A stretch of DNA of 64,000 bases from Thalassomonas sp. RHCl1 (GCF_947387555.1 NZ_CANDNZ010000008.1:186001-250000); one strand, 5' to 3'. Counted from the stretch's first letter, positions 32,520 to 41,776 are shown. Program-made: numbers and translations. The notes: generated by a model not told the origin, from the sequence alone.

Positions 32520-34664
32520 ATGAAAAAAGGAATACTCACCGGCCTGGTACTTACCTCAGGCCTGCTTACTTTATCCGGCGCCCAGGCGGCAAGCAAACAC
32601 CACAGAATCATGTGGGACAGCGACCCCGCCACTAATGCCGTGATCGGCTTTTCTCCGGACGGCTCCAGTCAGTCGCCCTATGTGAAATTCGGTTACAGCA
32701 CAGATGAAAGTTTATGGACCAGCGCGCAAGTGAGCGCCAGCCATCACTTTGATAACTCCCTGACCAGCCACTTTGTTCGCCTGACCGGCCTTAATGCCAA
32801 CAGCCCGGTTTACTACCGGGTGTGCGATCAAAGCGGTTGTGGCGACCGCCTTTGGTTTAAAACCGCACCGACCGACAACAGCCCTTATACCGTGATCGCC
32901 GGCGGCGATACCCGTACCGGCTGGACCAACCGTCGTGCCGGTAATGAGCTGCTTGCCAAAATCCGCCCCTTGTTCGTGATGCACGGCGGTGATTATACCA
33001 ATGCCAACAGCGCCTCCGAGATGAACCAGTACCTGGAAGACTGGCAGCTGACCTTTTCCTACGACACCATAGACGGCCTGCCCTATAAGCGTGTTTATCC
33101 TATGGTGGCCACCCATGGTAACCATGAAGACGACAATTACTCGACCTTATGTCAGGTATTTGGCGTGGATTATAATGAAGACGGCCAGTGTAATGCCCTG
33201 GATACCTATGGCGCCTTTAATGTCTCGCCCCTGCTTAGGGTATATACCTTAAACAGTCAGTTTAAAAACAGCGGCTGGTCTTCTTATGCCAGTACTATGA
33301 ACAGCTGGCTAAGCGATGATTTGAGCACTAAGGGCAACAGTGCCGGCTGGCGCTTTGCCCAATACCATAAGCCTATGTATCCGCATTACACAGGTAAGTC
33401 TGAGAATACCGAGTTATTTAACTGGTGGGCACAGGACTTCTATGATCATGCCCTGAACCTGGTGGTTGAATCCGATACCCATATCAATAAGCTGACCAAG
33501 GCCATTAAACCAAGCGGTAATGGCTTTAGCGAAACGACCTCTGGCGGCACGGTTTATGTCGGTGAAGGCAGCTGGGGCGCCCCGGCGCGCTCTGCCAATG
33601 ATCCTAAGTCCTGGACCATAGACCTGGCCAGTATCCAGCAATTTAAAGTGATTTCGGTTGAAAGTGAGCAGCTGACGGTGCGTACCGCCCAGTTCACCAG
33701 CTCTGCCAGTACCCTGACCCGGGAGCAAAGGGCGGCGGATCCCCTGGCCCTGCCGCAAAGTGTTGACTGGTGGCATGCCAACGGTATCGGCGAGCAGTTG
33801 AAATTAGTGCAAGACAGCAATCGCCGCACTGTGATCGACAGTGGCGATGCAGGTACCAGCATCACTTTGAATGCCTCGGATGATACCTTTATTGCCAAAA
33901 GCAAAGCCGACACTAACTATAACGGCAGCAGCGATGGTCTGCTGGCAGATGGCCTAAGCACCACTTATGGTGAAATGCAAACCCTGATCAAGTTTGATTT
34001 GGGCCAGTTGCCCGGTTGCAGTACTGTAACCAGCGCCAGCCTTAAGTTAACTGTCTTTAATTCTTCCTCCGGTAGCTACAATATCTACAGTGGCAAAAAC
34101 AGCTGGGATGAAAACAATGCCACCTGGAATTCTGTATCGGGTGATGCTCACCAAGGCACGCAACTGACCAGTTTTACCGCTTCCTCAACGGGAGAGAAAA
34201 CTATCTCCCTGGGACAGGCAGGTTTAGATGCCATCAGGGCCTGGCAGCAAGGTAACAACAATGGTCTGGTTATCGCCTCGGGCGGTACTTCAAATGGTAT
34301 CGATATGAATTCAAAAGAAATGGGCTCCGGCCCGCAGTTGGTGTTGGCTTATCAGCAGGGCAGTGACTGTGGCGGTTTGAGTGAGTCTGATTTGTCTGCG
34401 GGGAAAGGGGAATGGCTGCATTTCAGTGTTGATGTGCCTGCCGGTAAAAGTGCGCTGCAAGTCAATATTGCCGGTGGCAGCGGCGATGCCGATCTCTATG
34501 TCCGCAAAGGCAGTCAGCCGACCTCGTCTGATTATGACTGTCGCCCCTGGGTGGATGGTAATACCGAGAGTTGCAGCATGGATAACCCGGAGGCAAGCAC
34601 TTGGTTTATCAGCCTTTATGGCTACAGTGATTTCTCAGGGGTGAGCTTAAATGCCCAATGGTAA
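32520..34664 (+). CDS. Secreted purple-acid-type metallophosphoesterase with DNRLRE and PPC domains
   Basis: A 714-residue exported protein. After the signal peptide (LTGLVLTSGLLTLSGAQA) come an N-terminal Fn3-like domain (25-115), a calcineurin-like phosphoesterase (about 120-400) with GGDTRTG, HGGDYTNAN, ATHGNHEDD, QYHKPMY and SDTHINK as metal-ligand blocks, a DNRLRE domain (about 440-620; SDDTFIAKSKADTN), and a C-terminal pre-peptidase PPC domain (635-714; GGSGDADLYVRKG). It is likely a secreted phosphatase releasing phosphate from organic esters. AAAGGA precedes the ATG, and a Pho-box-like site lies about 65 bases before the start. A strong terminator follows. Confidence 0.85.
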   Translation: MKKGILTGLVLTSGLLTLSGAQAASKHHRIMWDSDPATNAVIGFSPDGSSQSPYVKFGYSTDESLWTSAQVSASHHFDNSLTSHFVRLTGLNANSPVYYRVCDQSGCGDRLWFKTAPTDNSPYTVIAGGDTRTGWTNRRAGNELLAKIRPLFVMHGGDYTNANSASEMNQYLEDWQLTFSYDTIDGLPYKRVYPMVATHGNHEDDNYSTLCQVFGVDYNEDGQCNALDTYGAFNVSPLLRVYTLNSQFKNSGWSSYASTMNSWLSDDLSTKGNSAGWRFAQYHKPMYPHYTGKSENTELFNWWAQDFYDHALNLVVESDTHINKLTKAIKPSGNGFSETTSGGTVYVGEGSWGAPARSANDPKSWTIDLASIQQFKVISVESEQLTVRTAQFTSSASTLTREQRAADPLALPQSVDWWHANGIGEQLKLVQDSNRRTVIDSGDAGTSITLNASDDTFIAKSKADTNYNGSSDGLLADGLSTTYGEMQTLIKFDLGQLPGCSTVTSASLKLTVFNSSSGSYNIYSGKNSWDENNATWNSVSGDAHQGTQLTSFTASSTGEKTISLGQAGLDAIRAWQQGNNNGLVIASGGTSNGIDMNSKEMGSGPQLVLAYQQGSDCGGLSESDLSAGKGEWLHFSVDVPAGKSALQVNIAGGSGDADLYVRKGSQPTSSDYDCRPWVDGNTESCSMDNPEASTWFISLYGYSDFSGVSLNAQW

Positions 34665-34707
34665 CGTTAAGCAGGCTTTTGCAAGCTAAAGCATGAGATT
34701 ATCAGGC

Positions 34708-34738
34708 AAGGGACGCACTGATGAGCGTCCCTTTTTTA
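34708..34738 (+). terminator. Rho-independent terminator of the metallophosphatase gene
   Basis: AAGGGACGC pairs with GCGTCCCTT (34708-34716 with 34725-34733) followed by a T run. Confidence 0.9.
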
Positions 34739-34804
34739 ATTGTGAACTTTTATGCTTGTCCCAACCTGTGAGGGCTTTACGGCAAGCAGGCTTACTTAGC
34801 GCAG

Positions 34805-35995
34805 TTAAGCATTGGCGACAGGCAAGGGGTATAAGGTACTTTTAACTTTAGGTAACTTCCACAAGGCGTAAATCGGTAAGATGGCCAGTATCAACAGCGC
34901 CATTTGCTGTGGGGCGTTTAACGGCAATAGCTGCAATAACGCCACTAAAACCGCGGCCCCGCTCATTTGCATAAAGCCCAGTAGCGCAGAGGCCGAACCG
35001 GCATTATCACCAAAGGGTGACAAAGCCTGGCCTGAGCAGGTGCCTGCCAGTAATGACACCCCGGTGGAGCAGATCATAATAGGTATCATAAAGGCGGCCG
35101 CATGATGCCATTGCTGTAAAGCCAGCATCAAAATGCCGGAAACCACTAATATGCCCATGCCTAAGCCGATAGTGTTCCTGGCCCCCAGCCTGGTCAGCAC
35201 TTTAGGAGCAAAGAAGCAGGCTGCAATATTGAGCGCGGCATTGAGGCTGAACCAAAAAACAAAGGTATGCTGGCTTTGCTTTAGCTCTACCATCAACCAG
35301 GCGGGTGAGCTGCTGACAAAGGCCAGCATGATCGCCATCATCAGCATCACGATAGTGGCATTAAATAAAAATACCGGGTGTTTAACGATCGGCATAAAAC
35401 TTTTCAGGCTGAGCAGCTTTTTAGGTTGTACTGTGCTGTCGGGGCGGGTTTCCGATAAGGTAAAGAACATAATTACCCCGGCAACCGCAGCATAAAGCGC
35501 CATCACTTCAAAGTTGCTGCGCCAGCCAAAGTGCTCCGTCAGTACGCTGCCAAGTATCGGCGCCAGGGCGGGAATACAGCAAATGGCGCCATTAAGGTAA
35601 CTGTAGATCACGCCGCTTTGTATCGGGTTATATTTGTCGCGTACACAGGCAAAAGCGGCGACCACGATAGCGCAGGCACCAAAGCCCTGGGCCATGCGGA
35701 AAAACAGGAAAGCTTCAAGGCTGGCGGCAAAAACACACAGCAATGAAGACAGGCCGTAAATCACGACTCCGCTCAGTGCCACCGGCTTGCGGCCAAAGCG
35801 GTCCGCTAAAGGGCCGCTAAGCAGTTGACCAAGACCCATGGTTAATAGAAATGCGCTGATACTCCACTGTACCTGCGACATAGGTGCAGCAAAGTCTTGT
35901 GCCATGACCGGTAAGGCCGGTAAGAATATATCGATAGCCAGCGGGCTAAAAATCACCATCAGCATAAGCAGTGGCAGGGAATTACGTGTTGTCAT
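34805..35995 (-). CDS. Bcr/CflA-family multidrug efflux MFS transporter
   Basis: A 396-residue inner-membrane transporter with 12 predicted helices. The first helix, FSPLAIDIFLPALPVMAQDF, is the hallmark of the Bcr/CflA drug:proton antiporter branch; the MFS loop motif GPLADRFGRKPV and the antiporter motif region near GAICCIPALAPILGSVL are present. Substrates in this family include bicyclomycin, chloramphenicol and other drugs, but no substrate can be assigned here. GGAG precedes the ATG. The gene is divergent from a LysR regulator 150 bases away, its probable controller. Confidence 0.85.
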   Translation of the reverse strand: MTTRNSLPLLMLMVIFSPLAIDIFLPALPVMAQDFAAPMSQVQWSISAFLLTMGLGQLLSGPLADRFGRKPVALSGVVIYGLSSLLCVFAASLEAFLFFRMAQGFGACAIVVAAFACVRDKYNPIQSGVIYSYLNGAICCIPALAPILGSVLTEHFGWRSNFEVMALYAAVAGVIMFFTLSETRPDSTVQPKKLLSLKSFMPIVKHPVFLFNATIVMLMMAIMLAFVSSSPAWLMVELKQSQHTFVFWFSLNAALNIAACFFAPKVLTRLGARNTIGLGMGILVVSGILMLALQQWHHAAAFMIPIMICSTGVSLLAGTCSGQALSPFGDNAGSASALLGFMQMSGAAVLVALLQLLPLNAPQQMALLILAILPIYALWKLPKVKSTLYPLPVANA

Positions 35996-36144
35996 TTCGT
36001 TCTCCTGGGGTCAACGGGGCCAGTATAGGGGATTAGGTTTATGAGCAGAAATGAATTATCATTGTATTAATTATTCCACTTTGGAATGACTGATGAAAAA
36101 TAGGCAACTTGGCTGGCAAGCTTGCGGCAGTGAAGGGGGTTAGG

Positions 36145-37065
36145 GTGCATAAGTTAGATTTGAATTTATTGAAGGTGTTGGCGGTGCTGCTGGAAGAGTT
36201 AAATGTGACCGCCGCCGCTCAGCGTCTGAATGTCACTCAGTCGGCAGTGAGTAAGCACTTGTCCCGGCTCAGGGATATGTTTGCCGACCCGCTGTTTGAG
36301 CGCAATGCTCAGGGACTCAAAGCGACTCCCAGGGCGATTGAGTTGGCGCCGCAATTACGTCAGGTGATCCAGCAGCTGGAGCAGCTTACCCGGCCACAGG
36401 CTTTTGACCCGGGACAAAGCCAGCGCCGTTTTCATATCCATATGCCGGATATGGCCTATTCGCTCACTTTTCCGTTTTTTATGCCGGATTTGCTGGTGCA
36501 GGCACCCAATGTCAGTTTAAAAACCAATACCTGGAATGAGCACAGTATGCAGCAGTTGCTTAGCCGTGAAACCGATATGGGCATTGCCTGTCGTGAATGG
36601 GACAGCCGCTCTCCGGTGCATATTAAAGATATTCCGGGAGAACTTAATCATGTTGAGTTGCTGCGGGAAAATTCCCTGTGTCTGCTGCGTGAAGATCATC
36701 CGGCGTTACAGGAGAGTTGGGATATCGATACCTTTTTAAAATATCGCCATATCCAGGTGACTATCGGCGGCATGAATAAGTGGTTGCTCGATGATGTGCT
36801 GAGCATTAAAAAACTCGACCGCGACATTGCCGTTCATATGCCGGACTTTCACAGTGCCATGAGTTTGTGTGAGCAAAGCGATTTGATTTTATGTGCGCCG
36901 GGGCGGCATGCCACTAAACTGGCTGCCAGTTTTAAATTGCGTATTTTACCTATTCCTGTGGTCTTTGATCCGGGGGCTTATGTGCTGATGTGGCACAAAC
37001 ACTTCGAGCATGATCTTGGTCATAAGTGGCTGCGGGAGCTGATTATCAATAATGTTGTCGAGTAG
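36145..37065 (+). CDS. LysR-family regulator divergent from the efflux gene
   Basis: A 306-residue LysR-type regulator. The winged helix-turn-helix covers residues 1-60 (LDLNLLKVLAVLLEELNVTA, then AAQRLNVTQSAVSKHLSRLR), and the effector-binding domain follows (about 90-300). The start is the GTG at 36145, with AAGGGGG five bases upstream; longer in-frame starts lack a site. The divergent arrangement with the Bcr/CflA pump suggests it regulates that gene in response to an unknown ligand. Confidence 0.85.
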   Translation: MHKLDLNLLKVLAVLLEELNVTAAAQRLNVTQSAVSKHLSRLRDMFADPLFERNAQGLKATPRAIELAPQLRQVIQQLEQLTRPQAFDPGQSQRRFHIHMPDMAYSLTFPFFMPDLLVQAPNVSLKTNTWNEHSMQQLLSRETDMGIACREWDSRSPVHIKDIPGELNHVELLRENSLCLLREDHPALQESWDIDTFLKYRHIQVTIGGMNKWLLDDVLSIKKLDRDIAVHMPDFHSAMSLCEQSDLILCAPGRHATKLAASFKLRILPIPVVFDPGAYVLMWHKHFEHDLGHKWLRELIINNVVE

Positions 37066-37072
37066 TGTTGCA

Positions 37073-37112
37073 GGCTTCGGGGCCGTTGTTAATAACAGCT
37101 ATACCCGAAGCC
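37073..37112. terminator. Hairpin between convergent lysR and symporter genes
   Basis: GGCTTCGGG (37073-37081) pairs with CCCGAAGCC (37104-37112); the loop contains a second inverted repeat. It lies between two convergent stops, but T runs are short. Confidence 0.45.
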
Positions 37113-37122
37113 GGGTTTGACG

Positions 37123-38613
37123 TTAGTTTTCCGCGGTATATTTCGACTGATAGGCCTTTAAATCCTTTTTGATACCGGGAGCGAGCAGGTACAGGCCAAT
37201 AATGTTGGCTATTGCCATGGAGAAAAACATGGAATCGGAAATGGCAATCACGGCATCCAGGCTCACCGAAGCGCCGATGGCGGTACACAGGCAAAAGATC
37301 AGTTTATAGAGCAGGTCCAGCACTTTAGAATCACCCACCAGGTAACCCCAGGCAATAGAGCCGTAATAGGCCCAGGAAATCATGGTGGAGATGGCAAACA
37401 TCAATACCGCCACGCTGAGTACGTAAGGGAACCACCAGATCACGCTGGCAAAGGCGCTTGAGGTCAGGGCGACGCCGTCCAGGCCGTCCGTAGTCTGGTA
37501 AACGCCGGTGATGACGATCACCAGGGCGGTGATGGTACAAATGACAATGGTATCGATAAAAGGCTCGAGCAGGGCGACATAACCTTCGCGGATCGGCTCT
37601 TTGGTGGAGGCGGTGGCATGGGCGATAGAGGCCGCACCCACCCCGGCTTCACTGGAGAAGGTTGAGCGTTTAAAGCCCTGGATCATTACACCGATAATGC
37701 CGCCGGCGACCCCTTCAGGATTAAAGGCGCCGTTAATGATCAGGCCAAAAGCACGGGGAATTTCACTGTAATGATAGATAAGAATAAATACGGCGGCAGA
37801 CAAATAAAGCCCCGCCATCAGCGGCACCACTTTGGAGGTTACTTTGGCGATACTTTTAATACCGCCTATGATCACGACACCGATAATTACCGCCAATATC
37901 GCGCCGAATAACCAGCCTTTATCAGTCCAGAAACCGGTATTGCCCAAGGCGACCACAAACTGCTGATAGGCCTGGTTTGACTGCAGCATATTGCTGCCGC
38001 ACAGGGAAGCAACTACGCAGCATACCGCGAAAAAGCTCGCCAGTATTTTGCCCTGGGTTTTAAAGCCCAGCTCCGCCAGGCCGGTCTTAAGATAATACAT
38101 GGGGCCGCCGTGTACCTCGCCTTTGGCGGTGATCACCCGGTATTTTACCCCCAGGCTGCATTCGAGGAATTTGGTGGACATGCCCATAAAGCCGGCGATA
38201 ATCATCCAGAAGGTGGCTCCGGGTCCGCCGATGGACACGGCAATGGCTACTCCGGCAATATTGCCAAGGCCTACTGTGCCGGAAAGGGCGGTGGCTAATG
38301 CCTGAAAATGGCTGACTTCACCGGGATCCTTTGGATCGGAATAATCTCCTTTGATCACCTTGCATGAGTGTTTAAAGCCGCGGATATTGATGAAACCAAA
38401 ATAGCCGGTAAACGCCACGGCGGCGGCAATCAGCCAGAGCACAATTAACGGGAATTGCGTACCGGCGATGTCTACACTGTAAAAAATAATACCGGTAAAA
38501 AGCTCTGCCACCGGACGCAATAGCTGGTCTATCTGCTGGTCGATGGACAAATCAGCCGCACGGGCCTGCATAATCGGCAGTAGCAATAAAATCGTTGAGA
38601 GTAGTTTTTTCAT
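37123..38613 (-). CDS. Sodium:alanine symporter (AGCS family)
   Basis: A 496-residue inner-membrane transporter with about 11 helices and a cleavable-looking N-terminal segment. Family signatures include FQALATALSGTVGLGNIAGV near residue 100 (the AGCS sodium/amino-acid-binding helix), GPGATFWMIIAGFMGMSTKF, GGPMYYLKTGL and FSSEAGVGAASIAHA. These transporters import alanine or glycine with Na+. It diverges from an Lrp-type regulator 190 bases away, the family that commonly controls amino-acid transport, so I infer regulation by that protein. Confidence 0.9.
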   Translation of the reverse strand: MKKLLSTILLLLPIMQARAADLSIDQQIDQLLRPVAELFTGIIFYSVDIAGTQFPLIVLWLIAAAVAFTGYFGFINIRGFKHSCKVIKGDYSDPKDPGEVSHFQALATALSGTVGLGNIAGVAIAVSIGGPGATFWMIIAGFMGMSTKFLECSLGVKYRVITAKGEVHGGPMYYLKTGLAELGFKTQGKILASFFAVCCVVASLCGSNMLQSNQAYQQFVVALGNTGFWTDKGWLFGAILAVIIGVVIIGGIKSIAKVTSKVVPLMAGLYLSAAVFILIYHYSEIPRAFGLIINGAFNPEGVAGGIIGVMIQGFKRSTFSSEAGVGAASIAHATASTKEPIREGYVALLEPFIDTIVICTITALVIVITGVYQTTDGLDGVALTSSAFASVIWWFPYVLSVAVLMFAISTMISWAYYGSIAWGYLVGDSKVLDLLYKLIFCLCTAIGASVSLDAVIAISDSMFFSMAIANIIGLYLLAPGIKKDLKAYQSKYTAEN

Positions 38614-38806
38614 CTTATTATCCCGGTAACCGCCTGGCCTGCTTGCTGTGTCAGCTTGCTTGCCATTAGCCGTTACTGTTTTTCATTAGTGCTGATTTAC
38701 TCTTTTCGTTAAATCTCATTGTGCCACAGACTTGTGCTATTAATTAGCCTGATATTTGATTAATATTGCTAATATATTAAGCAATTTGTATAGCTTGGGT
38801 AGCATA

Positions 38807-39259
38807 ATGAGTGATTTGGACAATATCGATCGGCAGCTAATCAGTCTGCTTAGGGCGGATGCCAGGACCTCGGTTTCCCAGTTGGCGAAAACCATTGATG
38901 TCTCCCGTGCCACGGTGCAAAACCGTATTAACCGCCTGGAAAAAAGAGGAGTGATCACCGGATATACCGCGCTGGTTTCGCCGGGCACTAACGAACAGGT
39001 CTCCTTGATCCGCGCCCTGATGAATATTGAACTTAAAGGCACTTCCACTAAAAATATCAAACAGGCACTCATGGCTGAGCCGAGTGTGTGTGCTATTCAT
39101 ACCACTAACGGCCGCTGGGATATGATTGCCGAATTGCAAACCAGGTCGCTGGAAGAGTTTGACCAGGTGCTGGGGCGGATACGTAATATCAATGAAGTTT
39201 CTGCCTCGGAAACCAGCATTTTATTGTCGAGTCACAGGATCAGTTCGCAAGAGTTGTAG
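38807..39259 (+). CDS. Lrp/AsnC-family regulator
   Basis: A 150-residue regulator. The N-terminal helix-turn-helix (residues 1-50) begins LDNIDRQLISLLRADARTS and contains SRATVQNRINRLEKRGVI; the C-terminal RAM/AsnC effector domain covers about 65-140. I start at the ATG at 38807, which gives the standard Lrp N-terminus; an upstream in-frame ATG at 38756 would add a 17-residue AT-rich extension. It lies between the divergent alanine symporter and the downstream ctlX gene, and may control both. A hairpin follows the stop. Confidence 0.85.
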   Translation: MSDLDNIDRQLISLLRADARTSVSQLAKTIDVSRATVQNRINRLEKRGVITGYTALVSPGTNEQVSLIRALMNIELKGTSTKNIKQALMAEPSVCAIHTTNGRWDMIAELQTRSLEEFDQVLGRIRNINEVSASETSILLSSHRISSQEL

Positions 39260-39300
39260 CGGACCAGTAGTGCTTTGGTGACAGATCAAAGTAAGTTATT

Positions 39301-39332
39301 AGCAAAGTGTTATTCGGTGTGCTCACTTTGCT
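39301..39332 (+). terminator. Terminator-like hairpin after the Lrp-type gene
   Basis: AGCAAAGTG (39301-39309) with CACTTTGCT (39324-39332), 14-base loop, followed by AATTCTTTAAG. The T tract is weak, so it could also be a regulatory site before ctlX. Confidence 0.45.
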
Positions 39333-39449
39333 AATTCTTTAAGCAATTTAATCGCATTCTTGCACTAAATTTTAGTTTTCTTTTTCTTCATAATTTCCCC
39401 AGATAAACATTTTCCAGAAATTACTTATTAGCTCCAGGAGTCAGCCAAG

Positions 39450-40391
39450 ATGAAAAATTACCATCAGGCACCGGCGGCCGTGGTCATGATCCGCCCCCAT
39501 CATTTTTGTCCTAACCCACAAACGGCGGCAGATAATGCCTTTCAAAAAAGTCACCAGGCCCTCACCGGTGGTGATATTAAAAGCAAAGCCCTGGCGCAGG
39601 TGGATACCGCCGCTGAAATCCTGACCCGGCACGGGGTTAAGGTGATTTTATTTGATGATGAAACCAGAACCACGCCGGATTCCGTGTTCCCCAACAACTG
39701 GTTCACTACCCATGAAAACGGATCTGTGGGCATTTATCCCATGTATTGTGAAAACCGTCGCCAGGAAAGAAGGGATGATGTCCTGGCCCTGCTTGGCAGG
39801 GAATACCGGGTCAGGCAAACTTTTAATTATGCTCGTTTTGAAAACCAGGGACTTTTCCTGGAAGGTACGGGAGCCATGGTGCTGGATCATGTTAACCGTA
39901 TTGCCTATGCGGTGAAGTCGAAACGCATGAGTGACTGGCTGCTTAATCATTTTTGCCGGGATTTTAATTATCAGGCAGTGGCTTTTCATGCCAGGGATGA
40001 AAACAATGTCGATGTTTATCACACCAATGTTTTAATGTGTATCGGCACCGGCTTTGTCATGATAGGCGCTGGGCTGATCAAAGATGAGGGTGAACGCCGT
40101 CGGGTGATGCAGCATTTACAACTGGGGGGCAGGGAGGTGATAGAGCTGACTTTGGCTCAGATCAGACAATTTGCCGGTAATGCACTGGAGCTGGCGACTG
40201 CACAGGGTAATATCTTGGCAATATCGCAAACGGCTTTTAACTCTCTAAACCCAGAGCAGATAAACACGATTGAAAAATACGTAAAAATTGTGCCGCTGGA
40301 TGTCTCCACCATTGAGCTGGCGGGAGGTTCTATTCGATGCATGCTGGCGGGCATACATTTACCGCGAAAAAGTGAATCCCTGGCCGGGTAA
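39450..40391 (+). CDS. ctlX: CtlX-type citrulline/guanidino hydrolase
   Basis: A 313-residue enzyme of the guanidino-group-modifying (arginine deiminase-like) superfamily. Visible catalytic elements are DSVFPNNWF near residue 73, EGTGAMVLDH near 143 with the Glu, HARDENNVDVYHTNVLM with the catalytic His, and a C-terminal GGSIRCMLAGIHLP with the nucleophilic Cys near 300. This order fits the citrulline utilisation hydrolase CtlX. The precise substrate is family-based inference. AGGAG precedes the ATG. The gene follows an Lrp-type regulator and is closed by a strong bidirectional terminator. Confidence 0.8.
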   Translation: MKNYHQAPAAVVMIRPHHFCPNPQTAADNAFQKSHQALTGGDIKSKALAQVDTAAEILTRHGVKVILFDDETRTTPDSVFPNNWFTTHENGSVGIYPMYCENRRQERRDDVLALLGREYRVRQTFNYARFENQGLFLEGTGAMVLDHVNRIAYAVKSKRMSDWLLNHFCRDFNYQAVAFHARDENNVDVYHTNVLMCIGTGFVMIGAGLIKDEGERRRVMQHLQLGGREVIELTLAQIRQFAGNALELATAQGNILAISQTAFNSLNPEQINTIEKYVKIVPLDVSTIELAGGSIRCMLAGIHLPRKSESLAG

Positions 40392-40450
40392 AGTCAGCGG
40401 CACTTAGTGGGAAATGAGACTCCTCTTTAACTTATACCTTCTGTATATAG

Positions 40451-40478
40451 AAAAGGCATCCCGTTTGGGATGCCTTTT
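40451..40478. terminator. Bidirectional terminator between ctlX and the PEP-CTERM gene
   Basis: Perfect 12-base stem AAAAGGCATCCC (40451-40462) with GGGATGCCTTTT (40467-40478) and a GTTT loop; the A/T ends serve as T runs on both strands. Confidence 0.9.
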
Positions 40479-40520
40479 AAGTGGGGCTTATCTATTTATT
40501 ACTTATATAAGTATAAGGTT

Positions 40521-41282
40521 TTATTTTTTAAAGCGGCGGGCACCGATACCCATCAGGCTTAAGGCAAAAATTGCCAAAGTAGAAGGCTCAGGTACGGTAC
40601 CGCAATTTTCGGTACAGGTATCTTCTTCGAAACCGCTGTATCTTACGGTTGCCTGAGACATGTTATAAAAACCGAAGCTACCGGCCTGGTTGTTTAAACC
40701 GGAAATGCTGAAAATTTGCTCGTTGACGAAATCACCGCCGTTGATGCCGATATTGATTTCGGTATCGGTATAACCCAGGGTGAATTCGTAAACGGTATTA
40801 TCTGCCCAGCCGCGGTCGTTGCCATAATCTGTATCTAAAACGGTAATACCTGTACCGTTATGACCCCATAAACCGTTCAAAGACGTCACATCGGCACCGG
40901 CAGAAATTTTAGATAAGGTAAAACCTTCATAACCTACCTGGCCGTTAACGGTTTGCGTGCCCTGTTTCCAGTCAAACAGGTAGAAGTCGTCCAGGCCGTT
41001 GTAGCCGAACACAAAACCGACAAAGTCATCGTCACTGGAGGTTTCTACACCAAAAGAGCCGGTAAACTCTTTATTGATAAAAGATTCCGGGCTAACAAAA
41101 AAGGTAGGGTTACCATTGATAGACTGTACGACCGAAGAGCCGTCAGGGGCAACGGTCCAGTTACCGTTGCCGGCATTGCCCTGCTGAGACCAGGAGTTTA
41201 AGTCGATAGCGCCTGCATGGGCCAGAGTACTGGCAGAAAGGATAAGGCCGGCTACAGCAGTTTTTAAGAAGTTAGATTTCAT
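40521..41282 (-). CDS. Secreted PEP-CTERM protein
   Basis: A 253-residue exported protein. The ATG at 41282 has AAGGA ten bases upstream and starts a clean signal peptide (FLKTAVAGLILSASTLAHA). The mature region is acidic and beta-rich (FVGFVFGYNGLDDFYLFDWK), like the laminin-G/thrombospondin-type lectin folds often found with PEP-CTERM. The C-terminus has the canonical sorting signal VPEPSTLAIFALSLMGIGA followed by RRFKK, recognised by exosortase. A C-E-N-C pair precedes it. A sigma-54 promoter match lies 80 bases upstream. No exosortase is in this window. Confidence 0.85.
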   Translation of the reverse strand: MKSNFLKTAVAGLILSASTLAHAGAIDLNSWSQQGNAGNGNWTVAPDGSSVVQSINGNPTFFVSPESFINKEFTGSFGVETSSDDDFVGFVFGYNGLDDFYLFDWKQGTQTVNGQVGYEGFTLSKISAGADVTSLNGLWGHNGTGITVLDTDYGNDRGWADNTVYEFTLGYTDTEINIGINGGDFVNEQIFSISGLNNQAGSFGFYNMSQATVRYSGFEEDTCTENCGTVPEPSTLAIFALSLMGIGARRFKK

Positions 41283-41361
41283 GTGATATTCCTTTATATC
41301 TTTTGTTATTTGGTGTCGTGCCTGACAGCTCACTAAGCAACTTGGTTACTGAACTCTATAA

Positions 41362-41378
41362 AGCGATTCCTATGCCAA
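41362..41378 (-). promoter_or_regulatory. Sigma-54 (RpoN) promoter of the PEP-CTERM gene
   Basis: On the minus strand TTGGCATAGGAATCGCT matches the consensus YTGGCACGRNNNTTGCW at 14 of 17 positions, with the essential GG and GC ten bases apart. It would give a leader of about 70 bases. Sigma-54 control of PEP-CTERM genes through PrsK/PrsR is known in other Proteobacteria. Confidence 0.65.
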
Positions 41379-41685
41379 AATATAAAAAATGAATAAAATC
41401 AATCTCTTGCTCGTGTTGTGTTTATGAGTGATTAAATTAATGTAAAGATATTTGACAATATGTTAATCGTGTACTAGCGAAGTGAATGGTCACTGAAGCT
41501 TATCAATGGCATTTGTGTTTCGAGCTGGTTACTTTGCCATTTTCATTCAGGGAAAGTGTTGGCGCATGGGCGAGTTTAAAACCGGTAAATGCTATTTCTC
41601 TAGGTTCTGTTTTGATAGGTGAGGTCAGCAATTACTAAGAGTATGCATCCTGCATTCATGGTATACATTACATCCCTGTAAATAA

Positions 41686-41706
41686 AAAGGCGCAAAATGC
41701 GCCTTT
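41686..41706 (-). terminator. Rho-independent terminator of metJ
   Basis: AAAGGCGCA (41686-41694) pairs with TGCGCCTTT (41698-41706). Read on the minus strand, the stem runs into TTTTTATTT. Confidence 0.85.
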
Positions 41707-41776
41707 AACTTGTTTAATACCTGTCAGCTATTTCTCTGCTAAATCATTAAGCAAAGCACTGCAATTGTATCGGATA

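Larger units (their letters stand above)
41283..41776. other. 494-base intergenic region, PEP-CTERM promoter to metJ terminator
   Basis: It contains the sigma-54 site at the left and the metJ terminator at the right. I see no gene or other clear element between them. Confidence 0.45.
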
